Shown piece after piece: positions 1 through 10,067 of a stretch of 64,000 nucleotides of DNA. Location of the stretch: contig CM057462.1 in NCBI GenBank assembly GCA_030035585.1, positions 92,463,234 to 92,527,233 on the forward strand. Reading direction: 5' to 3'. The notes below the pieces were generated by a model, which was not told the origin of the DNA, did not search any database, and saw only the letters and a program-made list of their open reading frames with translations. The DNA comes from Dugong dugon. Taxonomy: Eukaryota; Chordata; Mammalia; Sirenia; Dugongidae. The translations under genes and the position numbers were made by a program. How positions within the stretch are numbered: the first letter of the stretch is position 1; each line of letters starts with the position of its first letter.

Positions 1-345
1 AAACCTTAAACCAAAAATATCCCCTGAAGTCATCTTAAACTCAAACAATAGATTAGCTTAACTAGTAAAAAAAGATCTGTCTTGAACATTATGCTCTGTT
101 AAGAACTATCTATATGAGATGAAATGGACAACAGCAACTTGAAAGTTTAGAAAGGAACCTTAGGGGGCAGTGAGTTTATGTTAATGAAGGAGGAACAACT
201 CAGAAAAGGAAGGTGAGAATGGCTGCACAACTATAAGAATGTAATCAATGTCACTAAATTGTACCTGTAGAAACTATTAAATTAGCGTATAGAAGTTTTG
301 CTGTGTATATTCTCAACAACAACAAAATAAATAAAATTTAGAAGA
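1..345 (+). mobile_element. L1-type LINE 3' end (lineage-specific), 5' part outside window
   Basis: Non-coding LINE tail ending in a CAACAACAACAAAATAAATA-type A-rich stretch. The same sequence recurs in the same orientation at 11323-11745, from CCTTAAACCAAAAATATCCC to the tail, which shows it is a dispersed repeat. The L1 assignment comes from the 3' UTR-plus-A-tail structure and familiarity with afrotherian L1 tails. No reading frame is involved. Confidence 0.6.
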
Positions 346-354
346 AAAAAACAA

Positions 355-472
355 GAAATCTTTACGGAAGCAGATCAACAGGCTTTTCTTCCGCAGCACC
401 ACTGTGTGGGTTTGAACCACCAACCTCTTGGTTACTAGCTGATCGCAAACTATTTGTGCCACCAAGGGACCT
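355..472 (-). mobile_element. AfroSINE, partial
   Basis: Reads on the minus strand as the tRNA-like head and middle of an AfroSINE (GGTTTGAACCACCAACCTC, then the degraded head complement). The shared tail half is missing. It abuts the next SINE, which seems to have inserted beside it. Confidence 0.75.
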
Positions 473-487
473 TGTAAAAACCAGACA

Positions 488-691
488 TATTGCCATCCAG
501 CCGATTCCAACTCACAGTGACCTTATGGGACAGAGTAGAACTACCCTATAGTATTTCCAAGGCTGTAATCTTTCCAGTAACAGACTGCCACATCATTCTC
601 CTGCAGAGTGGCTGGTGGATTCTAACAGCTGATTTTTGGTTAGCAGCTGAGCGCTTAACTACTGTGCCACCAGGGCTCCTAGGGACCTAGT
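488..691 (-). mobile_element. AfroSINE, near full length
   Basis: Tail complement (TTGCCATCCAGCCGATTCC) at the left and head complement (GTGCCACCAGGGCTCC) at the right. Flanking AGGGACCTTGT (from about 463) and AGGGACCTAGT just after the head look like an imperfect target-site duplication. Confidence 0.85.
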
Positions 692-748
692 AGGAGCCCC
701 CAAAGATTTGTAGCATGTCATCCGAGTTTCTTTTGGCTTTCATTTCAG

Positions 749-942
749 TGGAGGATTCCCTGGCTTTGACAACCCAGGGATGCCTGAAAACGGGTGCCAA
801 ATCCTGTACAAGTGACTCTACCTGCTTGAAGAGTCCCTCACCTTCATGTGTTATGAAGGCTTTGAGCTCATGGGTGAAGTGACCATCCAGTGTATCTTGG
901 GATAGCCGTCCCACTGGAATGGACCCCTGCCCATTTGCAAAG
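749..942 (+). pseudogene. Decayed Sushi/CCP domain exon, SEZ6-family-like
   Basis: A 194-base segment lies between an acceptor-like tract (TTTCTTTTGGCTTTCATTTCAG, ending at 748) and a donor-like AG|GTAAAG at 941-948. Read from 750 it gives 64 codons resembling one complement-control-protein (Sushi) module: a DNPGMPENG stretch, then CYEGFELMGEVTI, then a PSHWNG stretch ending in ICK. Three module cysteines remain (codons 34, 48 and 63), as does the conserved tryptophan (codon 56). The first cysteine is not where expected. Two in-frame stops (TGA 813-815, TAG 903-905) kill it. The FELMGEVTI region closely resembles the last Sushi domain of SEZ6, SEZ6L and SEZ6L2, brain transmembrane proteins. 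Splice-like borders argue for a leftover exon of a duplicated gene, not a processed copy. Family assignment is from memory. Confidence 0.7.
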
Positions 943-1044
943 GTAAAGAAACCTACTCATGGTGAAACCTACTCGTGACACCGGCACTGAGGTACCAGGA
1001 GATACTGGGACTGGCTTGCAGAGATCCTGAACTCCATCTGAAGA

Positions 1045-1240
1045 GCTGTTGTTGTAGGTTGCTGTCAAGTTGATTCCAACTCATGGCGACCCCATGTGTT
1101 ACAAAGTAAACTGCTCCATAGCGCTTTCTTGGCTGTACTCTTAACGGAAGCAGATCACCAGGCCTTTTCTTCAGTGGAGCTGCTGGGTGGGTTTGAACTG
1201 ATGACTTAAGGTTGGCAGTCAAGTGTAAACTGTGCCTCCT
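1045..1240 (-). mobile_element. AfroSINE
   Basis: Tail complement GTTGATTCCAACTCATGGCG near 1070, then the long-form middle (CGGAAGCAGATCACCAGGCC), then a degraded head complement ending near GTGCCTCC. Confidence 0.8.
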
Positions 1241-1248
1241 ATGAGCTG

Positions 1249-1473
1249 CTGTTGTTGTTGTTGTGTGCTGTTGAGTTGATTCTAACTCATAGCGACCCTA
1301 TAAGACAAAGTAGAACTGCCCCATAGGGTTTCCTAGGCTGTAGTCTTTATGGGAGCAGATCGCCAGGTCTTCTCTCCCACAGAGCGGCTGGTGGGTTCGA
1401 ATCAATGACCATTTCAAACTGCCCACCTTTTGGTTAGCAGCTGAGTGCTTAACTATTATGCCACCAGGGCTCC
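1249..1473 (-). mobile_element. AfroSINE with (TTG)n tail complement
   Basis: Begins with a TTGTTGTTGTTGTTG tract, the complement of the CAA-repeat tail, and runs to the head complement TGCCACCAGGGCTCC. This is essentially full length and close behind the previous copy in the same orientation. Confidence 0.85.
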
Positions 1474-1597
1474 TTTTACCAAAGAGCTAGGCTACTGTAT
1501 TTCATTAAATCTAAGATGCCACCATTATTTTATGTAGCACTGAGAAAGAAAAAATGCAGCCAATTATATAATGACACAATAATAATAATAATAAGAT

Positions 1598-1709
1598 GGA
1601 GTAGGAAGAAAGGCCTGGTGAGCTACTTTGGAAAATCAACATTTTGTTCCGTTGTGCATGGGTCACCATGAGTCAGGGGCTGACATGAGATGGCAGCTAA
1701 CAACAACAT
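1598..1709 (+). mobile_element. RTE/AfroSINE-type tail fragment
   Basis: Contains AGGAAGAAAGGCCTGGTGAG and a tail reading GGTCACCATGAGTCAGGGGC followed by AACAACAAC. The wording matches the RTE-derived tail of the composite SINEs better than the common AfroSINE. Confidence 0.6.
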
Positions 1710-1885
1710 AGTTATATAAAATGTTATAACTGGGAGAAACCAGATGAAGGGTGGGTGAGACCTGTCTGTACTATTTATGAAACTTCTGTGAATCTATGAT
1801 TATGTCAGAGTTTGGTGCTTGAGGGATGCTCTACACTGCCCTGAGTTCCACAGTGAAGAACCCCAGTGAAGCTGAATAAATGAGG

Positions 1886-2087
1886 CTGTTGCCGTTAGGT
1901 GCTGTCAAATTGATTTTGACTCATGGTGACTCCATGTGACAGTAGTCTCCAACTGCTCCATACGGTTTTCTTGGCTGTAATCTTTTTGGAAGCAGATCAC
2001 CAGGTCTTCCCTGGAACCGCTGAGTGGGTTCAAACTGCCCACCTTTCGGTGAGCAGCCGAGTGCTGAACCCTGTGCCACCAGGACTG
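1886..2087 (-). mobile_element. AfroSINE
   Basis: Tail complement GTGCTGTCAAATTGATTTTG, a middle section with a short internal deletion, and head complement ending CTGTGCCACCAGGACT. Confidence 0.8.
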
Positions 2088-2221
2088 TAGTACATAGGCA
2101 TTTGTTCAGGACTGCCATTTCTACTTTTTGGGGGCTGGGCACCCATGAGTGCAAGCGGGGATGGTTGTGGCATAGCTGCAAACTCCCCGCAAAGTCAAGA
2201 GGTACTCCTATATTAAACACA

Positions 2222-2388
2222 TGAAAAAAAACAAAAACCTGTTGCCATTGAGCCGATTCCGACTTGTAGTGATTGTATAGGGCAGAGTAGAACTGCCCCA
2301 TCGGGTTTCCAAGGAGCAGCTGGTGGATTCAAACTGCTGACCTTTTGGTTAGCAGCTGAGCTCTTAACCACTGTGCCGTGAGGGCTCT
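2222..2388 (-). mobile_element. AfroSINE, short form
   Basis: A-rich tail complement AAAAAAAACAAAAACC, then the short-form junction TTTCCAAGGAGCAGCTGGTG, where the central block of the long form is missing. The head complement ends in GAGGGCTCT. Confidence 0.85.
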
Positions 2389-4262
2389 GCAAACACCTCA
2401 AAGGGCACCCTCATTCTGGCTGTCTCCTAAGTCCACCACAATGGCCAGTACTACCATTGAGCGCTCATTCTGAGGCACCCTGACCCGCTTCTCAACCTGA
2501 ATGTCCCCTGAGGTGCCATTTGGCTGTTTGACCCTACCTTGGGAATACTGGAGACATCGCCCTTCTGGCAGCCTGAGATCTTGTTGGTCTCAGCTGAGCT
2601 TGCTCTTCACATTTTGATATTAGTGTGTCATCGGCTTTCAGCAGTTGCCTCTCTGTAATGCGTTTAAGTCCCCGGTGAGCATTCCATAGCCAGATGAACT
2701 TTAATCCCTGAATGCTCTGAAAGGGAGGGTTCCTTTTCCTCTTTTGAAGATTTTGCTCCCTTATCAGAAAAGGGCATGATTTAATTAGTGGATGAAAGAA
2801 CAGGGCCCAAACTGAGCCAGAAGGGAGTCGGCTGCATTGGCACCCACCTGCAGACACACAACAGGATAAAAGCAGCACCTGACCAGGGAGGGGAAGGACG
2901 CAGGAGTGAGAAGGACAAGCTTTGCCCATGTCCTGGGACCAGCTTGGCCATTGACTGTGACCTTGAAGCTCAGTTTCTATGGGCTTCCCTTTTTCATACT
3001 TTTAAAGTGAAGATGGTAGTATACTCCTACCTCGCTCTAGACATGTGTGGATAACAAAAAGAGTAAGAGGAGGTCCATTGAGAAGTATCAAATGAAATGG
3101 AGTGCCATTTTTTATTATTGCTAATAATGCATTACCAAGCGAAACTACCAAGCCAAATTAAGAGAGGAAAGATGGGAAGATGCTAAGTCCTGGTGTTTTG
3201 TTGTTAGTTTGTGCCTTTCAGGCAATACAAATTTAGTAAATAATTTTGGTTTTATTTTTTTGCTTTGGCTTCAAGGGAGCTCAGAGAAATTTGTAACCCA
3301 GGGTTAGTTTCCATTTTAGCACATTGTGACTTTTCTATCTCTGAGGTATGTTTTCCCAATTTTCTTTCCTTGTCTTATTTATAGATCCACAGGCCCTGAC
3401 TTAAAAATTTTTATATTGTATTGTTGTTTGTATTATAGTCTGTTACAAATTTTCTCTCAGCTGTGGAAGGCTATGAATATAGATAAAGAGATGAAAAACA
3501 AACTGATCATGATAATATAAATAATAATAGCAACTCCTTATTGGAGGCCTGTTATTGGTGTCAGGTACTGTACTAGGTCCTTTGGATAAATGTTTTCTTC
3601 CTTCATTTGATCAAGGTATTTCTGACATTTATCCTAGGAAGTTTCAGATCTCAGAGTTCCAATTTAAATTCTCAGAATCTTGTAACTTTGGAAGGGACCC
3701 TTGAGATAATCTGACCTTAAGAAACAACCTTGAGGAGGTGAAAGTCTAAACCAGCTAGGACAGATGGTCTTCTGGTGCTCTCCATGGCAACATGCAGCTA
3801 ATCTCTGACCTTCTGCCACTTCTGGGAAAATTGCTCTAGAGAAATGCTGTTTTGACTGGGACCATGAAATCACTAATGATAGGCAAAATGGGGGCTGGCT
3901 GGTTTGTATTTGGAATATAGAGATTCAATGCCTACCTCTCTGGGGTAGCAACAGCTGCTTGCTGGGATTATCTAGGACACTTTCAGCCAGATAAAAGAAG
4001 GGGGGCAGTGTTTTTCTCCACCCAACTGGTCTAAGTGTGTCTCTTCCACGTGTTCAGCTTGTGCCAACATTGGTCTTCTAGTAGCCTTGCATCCCAATAG
4101 CTCATCTAAGGTCTGTTCTGTTGATGTGAGTCAACTGATGGCTTTCTTTGTCATCCAGAGCTATTTCTGATGGTCCCCAGCTTCAGAGAGCTTTCTCTTA
4201 TTTGGCACTGGACTTCGCACCTCCTCATAGCGTCATCCATCTTTCCGTGCATATGTCCCATC
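2389..4262. other. No gene recognised; degraded MIR-like piece near 3537-3790
   Basis: The only repeat-like signal is AGGTACTGTACTAGGTCCTT near 3560 (MIR/L2-like), followed by a weak stretch (TCAGAATCTTGTAACTTTGG near 3675) like the start of an old MIR-class SINE. The rest is unassigned. Confidence 0.4.
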
Positions 4263-4600
4263 TTGTCTCCCTTGTCTAGACTGGGTACTCCAGAGGGCAG
4301 GGATGATGCCATATCCACAGTTGTTTCACAGGAACTGGTTTAGAACCAGGCACATATTGTTTCTGGGGGAGTATTTACTGTTTCTACTGACTGGCATCAA
4401 CAAATATTTCCGAAACATCAATAGAGTGCAGGGCTGTGGTCTGGTATCTGGTAATACAAAGGTGCATGGTACTTTTCAGTTTTTAGTAATAACTCTGAGC
4501 TCCTTGACAGAAGGGGCTGGGATTTATTCATCTCTGTATCTTCAGTACCCAACACAGTGCCTGGCATATAAAAGTGTGGTAGAGGCTGCTACTTGTACTT
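4263..4600 (+). repeat. L2 LINE 3' end, fragmentary
   Basis: Two pieces of L2 3' wording appear: CTCCAGAGGGCAGGGATGAT near 4290 and TCAGTACCCAACACAGTGCC near 4540. Both match the cysteine-poor, stop-rich L2 3' UTR and are heavily diverged. Confidence 0.55.
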
Positions 4601-5106
4601 CCCCATATTTGTTATTGTTGCTGTTGTTGTTTTTCTCCTTTTCCCTCTTCCCCTCCTGCTGCCTCCTCTGCATCCTCTTTTTTCTTCTGTAGCAATAGGA
4701 ACTATAGGAGGACACATTTCCCATCCCTTCTTGCAGGTGAGTATGGTCATGTGACTAGGTTCTGGTTAAAGGGATGTGAACAGGGATGATGTGTGTAACT
4801 TTGGTGTTGTGCTCTTGAAAAGAAAGGCATAGGCCATGTCCTTTTTTTTTTTTTTTCTCCTTCTCTTGGGCTCGAATGCAGGTGAGTCATCGTCAACCAT
4901 ATGCAAAAGGGTAAGACTTCCAGGATGGCAGAGCAACAAGATGGAAGGAGCCTGGGTCCTTATCATCACTGAGCTGTTATCCTGGTTCTGGATGAACACT
5001 TAGACTTTTTATAATGAAAGTAAGTTTTACATGAGAGAGAAATTTCTATCTTATTTAAGTTTTTGTAACTTTGGGTTTCTTGTTACAGTAGCCTAGTTTG
5101 TGTTCT
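4601..5106. other. No gene recognised; low-complexity tracts
   Basis: Holds a pyrimidine-rich stretch (4625-4690) and a poly-T of about 15 at 4842-4857. Nothing else identified. Confidence 0.5.
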
Positions 5107-5165
5107 AATAAATTCAAGGAGTGTTTAGTAAGTATCTGTTGAATGAATGAATGAATGAATGAATT
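5107..5165 (+). repeat. L2 3' end with (GAAT)n
   Basis: AAGTATCTGTTGAATGAATG and four further GAAT units. This is the characteristic L2 terminus, and its tetramer tail has expanded. Confidence 0.7.
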
Positions 5166-5334
5166 TCTGCCCTACTTTATCATTTTATAGCTTTGATGGC
5201 AGTCAGTACACACTTTATATTGGGAAGGTAAGTCTCCTAAGTGACTTCCACCTCCACTTCATTGGCCAGAACAGGGTCATATGGGTCACTTTAGCTGCAG
5301 AGGAAGCTGTGCATTTGTTTCATTTTCCGGTCTC

Positions 5335-5390
5335 TGTAGAGTCGCTATGAGTTGGAAAATTGACTCAATGGCGATGAGTGGATTTACAGT
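5335..5390 (+). mobile_element. AfroSINE tail fragment
   Basis: Only the 3' end survives: GTCGCTATGAGTTGGAAAAT followed by TGACTCAATGGCG. It is immediately upstream of a fuller copy. Confidence 0.7.
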
Positions 5391-5397
5391 TGATGAA

Positions 5398-5625
5398 TTG
5401 TCCCTGGGGGATGCTAACGGTTAAGCACTCAACTACTAGCCAAAAGGTTGCAAGTTCGAACATACTCAGAGGCGCCTTGGAAGACAGGCCTGGAAATCTG
5501 CTTCTGAAACATCACAGCCTTGAAAACCCTAAGGAGCAGTTCTACTCTGCACACATGGGGTCACCATGAGTCAGAATTGACTCGATGACAACTATCATCA
5601 ACAACAACAACAGCAACATAGTTGA
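5398..5625 (+). mobile_element. AfroSINE, long form
   Basis: Head GTCCCTGGGGGATGCTAACG, B-box-like GGTTGCAAGTTCGAAC, long-form middle (CTTGGAAGACAGGCCTGGAA), tail ATGAGTCAGAATTGACTCGA and a CAACAACAACAACAGCAAC end. Confidence 0.85.
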
Positions 5626-6084
5626 AGAAGGCGGAAGAATTGAGTAGGAAAGGGAAGGAATGAGTGAGTCAGTCTATAGAGTCTGTCAGTCATACATGGG
5701 AAAACTTGCTTTGTCTTATATTTAGAATTACAGAGCTTAAAAAATATATATATGCCATGTAATTTGAGTATTGCCAAGAGGAGATGTAGTTCTTATCCCA
5801 GGTGAACCAGATTCTGGGAAGACAAGATGTCTTCAGAAGAATGTAGGTAATTATCAGTAGGGACTCTAGGGGTAGATGTAGTCATCTTGTCCGTGCAACT
5901 TGATCCATGACCACCTGGAACTGGCTACAAAGGGATGATAGCCAGCCACCTGCTAGGCCACCTGCTGCTTCAGTGTCTTCACTGCTTTTTTTTCAGGCCA
6001 TAGCTAGTCCCAGGCAAGGCACAGCCATCCCAGAGTCTGCAGGTGAGCTGGAAAAGATAGTGCCATGGCAGTCAGAAACATTGA
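5626..6084. other. No gene or repeat recognised
   Basis: An AT microsatellite-like patch (AAAAAATATATATATG near 5740) is the only structure seen. Confidence 0.4.
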
Positions 6085-6255
6085 GCAGATGGGTATTAAG
6101 CACGTACTGTGTACCAGCCAAGCAGGGATCTAGAAATGAACTCTCTGCCTTTAAGGAGGGAGATGAGAGGTAAACTGATGAGTACTCAACAGTGTGATGA
6201 ATGCCATATAAGATGTCTATGGTAAGTAATGGCAGCAAAGGGGAAAACAATGTAG
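6085..6255 (-). repeat. L2 LINE 3' fragment
   Basis: TTAAGCACGTACTGTGTACC followed by diverged 'size of mass' wording. This is the complement of the L2 3' end. Confidence 0.5.
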
Positions 6256-6558
6256 AAGTCTTCCAAGAAAGGCAACAGTGATGCCTTGAGCTGAAGTCTC
6301 TGTATTTCAGTGCTGAAGAGTCTCCAGAACAGTGAGCTCGAAAGATCTGGACTCATTCCAAATGTGTTAAATTAGCATCTTGTGTATCACATATGCACTA
6401 CACTAGTTTCTCTATGGGAAATGGAGTTTCAAAGAAGTCTAGAGTTGAGGCACTGATCTCATCTGTGTCTAGGGTGGGCACTTCAGCAAATGTGAGTCCA
6501 CTTTAGTACCCCCCCTAGGAGAAGCACCATGAAAGGGTTATGCATTGGACTGAGCCAC

Positions 6559-6685
6559 CACCTGTTGCCGTCAAGTCGATTCCTACTCATAGAGACCCTA
6601 CAGGACACAGTAGAACTGCCCTGTCAGGTTTCCAAGGCTGTAAATTGTTATGGAAGCAGACTGCCACATTTTTTTTCTGCGGAGC
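6559..6685 (-). mobile_element. AfroSINE, head missing
   Basis: Tail and middle complement (GTTGCCGTCAAGTCGATTCC to GCAGACTGCCACATT). It breaks off at the edge of the LTR-like element that follows. Confidence 0.8.
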
Positions 6686-6687
6686 TT

Positions 6688-7330
6688 GGACTGAATAATG
6701 CCCCCCAAAATTTATGCCTACCTGGAACCCTTATGTGATTTTGTTTGGAAACATGATCTTTGCAGATGTAATTAGTTGAGTTCATACTGGGTCAGAGTGG
6801 CCCCTAAATCCAATGATTATTGTCCTTAGAGAAGAGGAGAGGGTACACAGTCACCCACACAAGAAGAAGATGGCCATGTTATGAAGGAGGTAGAGATTGG
6901 AGTGATAGAGCTACAAGCCAAGGAACGCCAGGTGCCATCAGACACTAGGAAGAGGTAAGGGAGGATTCTTCCCCTAGAGATGTCAGAGGGAGCATGGTCC
7001 TGCTGCCACTTTGATTGCAGACTTCTAACCTCCAGACTGTGAGAGAATATATTTCTGTTTGTTTCAAGCCACCCATCTGTGGTACTTTGTTATGGCAGTC
7101 CTAGGAAACTAATGATGTTAGGTGCCGTTGAGTCGATTCTGACTCATAGCGATCCCATGTGACAGAGTAGAACTGCGCCATAGGGTTTCCTTGGCTGTAA
7201 TCTTTACGGAAGCAGATTGCTAGGTCTTTCTCCTGTAGAGCTGCTAAGTGGGTCCGAACCACCAACCTTTTGGTTAGCAGCTGAGCACTTAACTGTTGCA
7301 CTACCAGGCCTCCGAGGAAACTAATATAGG
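6688..7330 (+). mobile_element. MaLR/MLT1-like LTR, split by an AfroSINE
   Basis: Starts TGGACTGAATAATGCCCCCC, contains TCTTTGCAGATGTAATTAG and CAAGCCAAGGAACGCC, and ends with GGTACTTTGTTATGGCAGTC then AGGAAACTAAT. This is the layout of old mammalian MaLR-type LTRs. An AfroSINE interrupts the last bases. Family name is approximate. Confidence 0.6.
7114..7314 (-). mobile_element. AfroSINE inserted in LTR end, 11-bp target duplication
   Basis: Full copy flanked by AGGAAACTAAT at 7103-7113 and again at 7315-7325. The exact duplication proves retroposition into the older LTR. Confidence 0.92.
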
Positions 7331-8074
7331 CCAAGTTTCACCAACTGAGCTTTTGTCCTCTTGACTAAAGAGAGAGTTGCTTGTAAGTATACCTCACTCC
7401 AGGTGGGATCCTAAAATATCGGTGTTAAAATCTTGGTAAACTGCAATCATCTTCTGAACATTTCTGATGCCAAGAATACTTTGGATATTTAACGTTTTAG
7501 ATTTTGGATTTTTTTAAAGAAGGAACACAGGATCAAAGAAGGTTCTCTGAGATGCTGAGGAAGAAGGTGCACAGAGTTCAATTCTGGCTAATTTATCTCA
7601 CAACGGGAAATTTCATAAAAGAAAGAAAACTCATGATTGGTGTTTAAGTCACCAACCCTTGCATTCCAACACTACGAGCAGGCTGAATGCAGGCAACTTG
7701 CCCAGGCTCAGTGGAGTTGAAAGGCCAGGTGTTTGTGTAAGAGAAGTAAAAACACTGTTCTGCTCAGGAAAAATGTATTCAATTAAGAAAAGAGAAACCC
7801 ATTTTGAGAATTTAGTGCATATAGGTGTGTTGGGAAATTGTCAGCTGGTGAATGGATTTGGTCACAGAGCCTTAGGGTTGGTTTTGGGGAAGAATGTTAT
7901 TTCCTGGGAAGTGGCTAAAGGGGTCAAGAGACATTTGGGGAACATTCCAAACCACTTTCTTCTCTCCTTTTTGTTGAAGCCTTCCAAATTGTCTAGCCTT
8001 GAATCTCTTGTGTGCATTAGGGAATCACAAAGAAAAAGGTGGCGTACTTCATTTCTTTACTTAACTGTGTGTCC
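7331..8074. other. No gene recognised
   Basis: A 158-codon open frame starts here (7659-8135) but shows no domain, signal peptide or codon pattern I recognise, and it ends inside an L2 relic. It is treated as chance. Confidence 0.5.
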
Positions 8075-8530
8075 AGACCTGGTGCTGAATTCTGGAGGTG
8101 AAAAGACACAGCTCCAGCCTTTAAAGAACTCATAGATGGGAGGGAACACACACATATGATCCAAATATTGTAATGTAGCACAATAAGTGGTATGAAGTGT
8201 TGCAATTTTGTAATGGAAGGACTGATTAACTGCCCTGAGGACATCAGAGAAGGCTCCACAGAAAAGTTGGATATTGAAGGGTCTTGAAGGTGACTGCCAG
8301 GAAGAAAAGGAGGAAAGGGCAGACCAGGTGGAGGGATCAGCATATGCAAAGGCATGGAGGAGTGAAACAGATGGTGCCTCTCGGGGAATGGCTAATAGTT
8401 CATTTAGCTGGAGCAAGGGTTTTGAGCGGGCAAATGGGGAGGTATTTTGGGAGATGAGGCTGACCCTGACCACAAAGGGCTTGGTATGCTAGCCTAAGGA
8501 ATCTGAACTTTATCTTTTAGGAAGAAAATA
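8075..8530 (-). repeat. L2 LINE 3' region
   Basis: Complement of a long L2 3' segment: AGCTCCAGCCTTTAAAGAAC, GGACATCAGAGAAGGCTCC, CATATGCAAAGGCATGGAGG and GGAATCTGAACTTTATC occur in the order seen in other L2 copies (compare 29945-30510). Confidence 0.7.
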
Positions 8531-8630
8531 GCTTGTCTGTAGGAAAATAACTACATGATAACTGAAGAAAGACATTATGTTTGCCAAAAAATGCCTAAAC
8601 TCCTAAATGTGGACTACAGGGACTCACGTG

Positions 8631-8850
8631 CAGGGGCGAATTAACCAGTAAACACTGTATGCATGGCTTGCATTGAGCAAGGTACCTACAGGCTTAATTG
8701 TATTTACTTGCTAATCTGTGGTGAGCAATTTCACATGGGTTTCACCACATCGGCAACGTGGTGGGAGCCAGGTGAAATTGTGCACTGCAGACTGGTGGCA
8801 AGGCACAATTAGGCCCATGCTTACATTGCTTTTTGGGTAATCTGGCCCTG
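8631..8850. mobile_element. hAT-type MITE with 8-bp target duplication
   Basis: 220-bp element. Left end CAGGGGCGAATTAACC; right end, read on the other strand, CAGGGCCAGATTACC. Flanks are CTCACGTG (8623-8630) and CTCACATG (8851-8858), a 7/8 match. Complementary inner pieces (CAATTTCAC with GTGAAATTG) suggest a hairpin-forming non-autonomous element. Eight-base duplications and CAGGG-type ends are typical of hAT transposons. I cannot name the subfamily. Confidence 0.7.
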
Positions 8851-8858
8851 CTCACATG

Positions 8859-9820
8859 TATTGTCTGGTATTTCCTTAGTTTCACTGGGGTGTCAGAGAC
8901 CTGGATTGTGTCTAAAAACTGACCTAAAAAAAAGAGGAAATGCTGAGAGGCTATAGAACTAACTGACTGTACAAAACTGTGGGACTGGGGTTAATACATA
9001 ATTTGTTTTAACTGGGTGTGTGTGGGGTGGGGAGAGTGGCATAGAAAGAAGTTTGTGCTTATCTGATTATAATTGTGTGCCCTGAGCACCTTTGCCTTTA
9101 AAGTGGGCTGGGCATGGAAAGACATGAACATCCCTTCATGTAATTTGGGCAGTGCTCGCAAAGTCCAAATTAGGAGTGGCCCGTGGTTAAAGACACCCTG
9201 AATGGAGAGAAGTTAATGATCGATGCCCTTAAAATTCTCAGGTGGAAAATAAATAGTGAGAGGTGGTCCAGCTGTTTACGTTATTTTTCAAATTAAGATT
9301 TTGTGTCTCTTCAGGAGAGTCAGTGGTCACAAACCCCACTTGGCCAAGGAGAACGTGGTGGCCTGACCTTTTCGTCACAACCCTGCAGGCTCCATTGGGC
9401 AGTTGCTCTTGATGGACCCTAGGTTCCTCCCTCCATTTTTTTTCCCTTCTAGAAAGGGAGATTGAGATGTGTGGGAAGGACCCTGGTATCTGGGACTGAG
9501 GATGGTTCTGACCCAGTTCTGGTCACCTGATGACTGTGCATGTGTAATGGCACTTGCCTCAGTCACTTCATCTGTCAGGTGAGGGCATTGGAGACCCAGG
9601 TTTCTTACGGTTCTGACAATCCAACTTTTACTTACCTTCCTGGCCTGTTTTGAGTTCTCCCTCTGTGCTCATTGAGTGGTATATGGTCTAGAAGGTTCTG
9701 CATAGCTCAGATAGTTGTGGCAGGGGAAGAACTGCCTTACCTTTGGCTCTGTCCCCTTAGGTCCAGGTTGGGATCAATTCCAATAGCTAAAGAAGGCTTT
9801 TGGGAGATCAGATCAAACTC
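8859..9820. other. No gene or repeat recognised
   Basis: Apparently unique sequence with a GTGTGTGTGGGGTGGGG patch near 9018. Confidence 0.4.
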
Positions 9821-9828
9821 TTCTAGAT

Positions 9829-10051
9829 GAGGAGTTTGCAAACTAAAATTTGCAGGTCAGATCTGGCCTTTACCCTGTTTTTGTAAATGAAGTTTTATTG
9901 AAACAGAGCCTCACACATTTGTTTGCGTATTAGCTATGGCTGCTTTTGTGCTACAGTCCAGGTTTGAGTAGCTGCAACAGAGGCCATATGGCCAGCAAAG
10001 CCTAAAATATTTACTACCTGGCCCTTTACAGAAGCAGTTTGACAACCCCTT
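9829..10051 (+). mobile_element. hAT-type MER element, perfect 8-bp target duplication
   Basis: Ends in TTTGCAAACT (left) and AGTTTGACAACCCCTT (right), an inverted pair, with inner wording AAAATATTTACTACCTGGCC. TTCTAGAT flanks it at 9821-9828 and 10052-10059. A longer relative lies at 24032-24502 on the other strand. Confidence 0.8.
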
Positions 10052-10067
10052 TTCTAGATCATAAGCT

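Noticed and set aside
1249..1265. TTG triplet run as a possible coding repeat expansion
   Set aside because: It is the complement of the CAA tail of an AfroSINE.
355..2388. Regularly spaced similar segments suggesting a CRISPR-like or satellite array
   Set aside because: Spacing is irregular, units are about 200 bases and each is a SINE with its own tail; this is mammalian DNA.
2400..2597. About 65 open codons on the minus strand with a hydrophobic stretch near the end
   Set aside because: Looked gene-like next to the CCP relic, but it is on the opposite strand, has no start or splice signals I trust, and matches no protein I know.
7659..8135. 158-codon plus-strand open frame
   Set aside because: No recognisable domain, no plausible splice or promoter context, and the end is inside an L2 relic.
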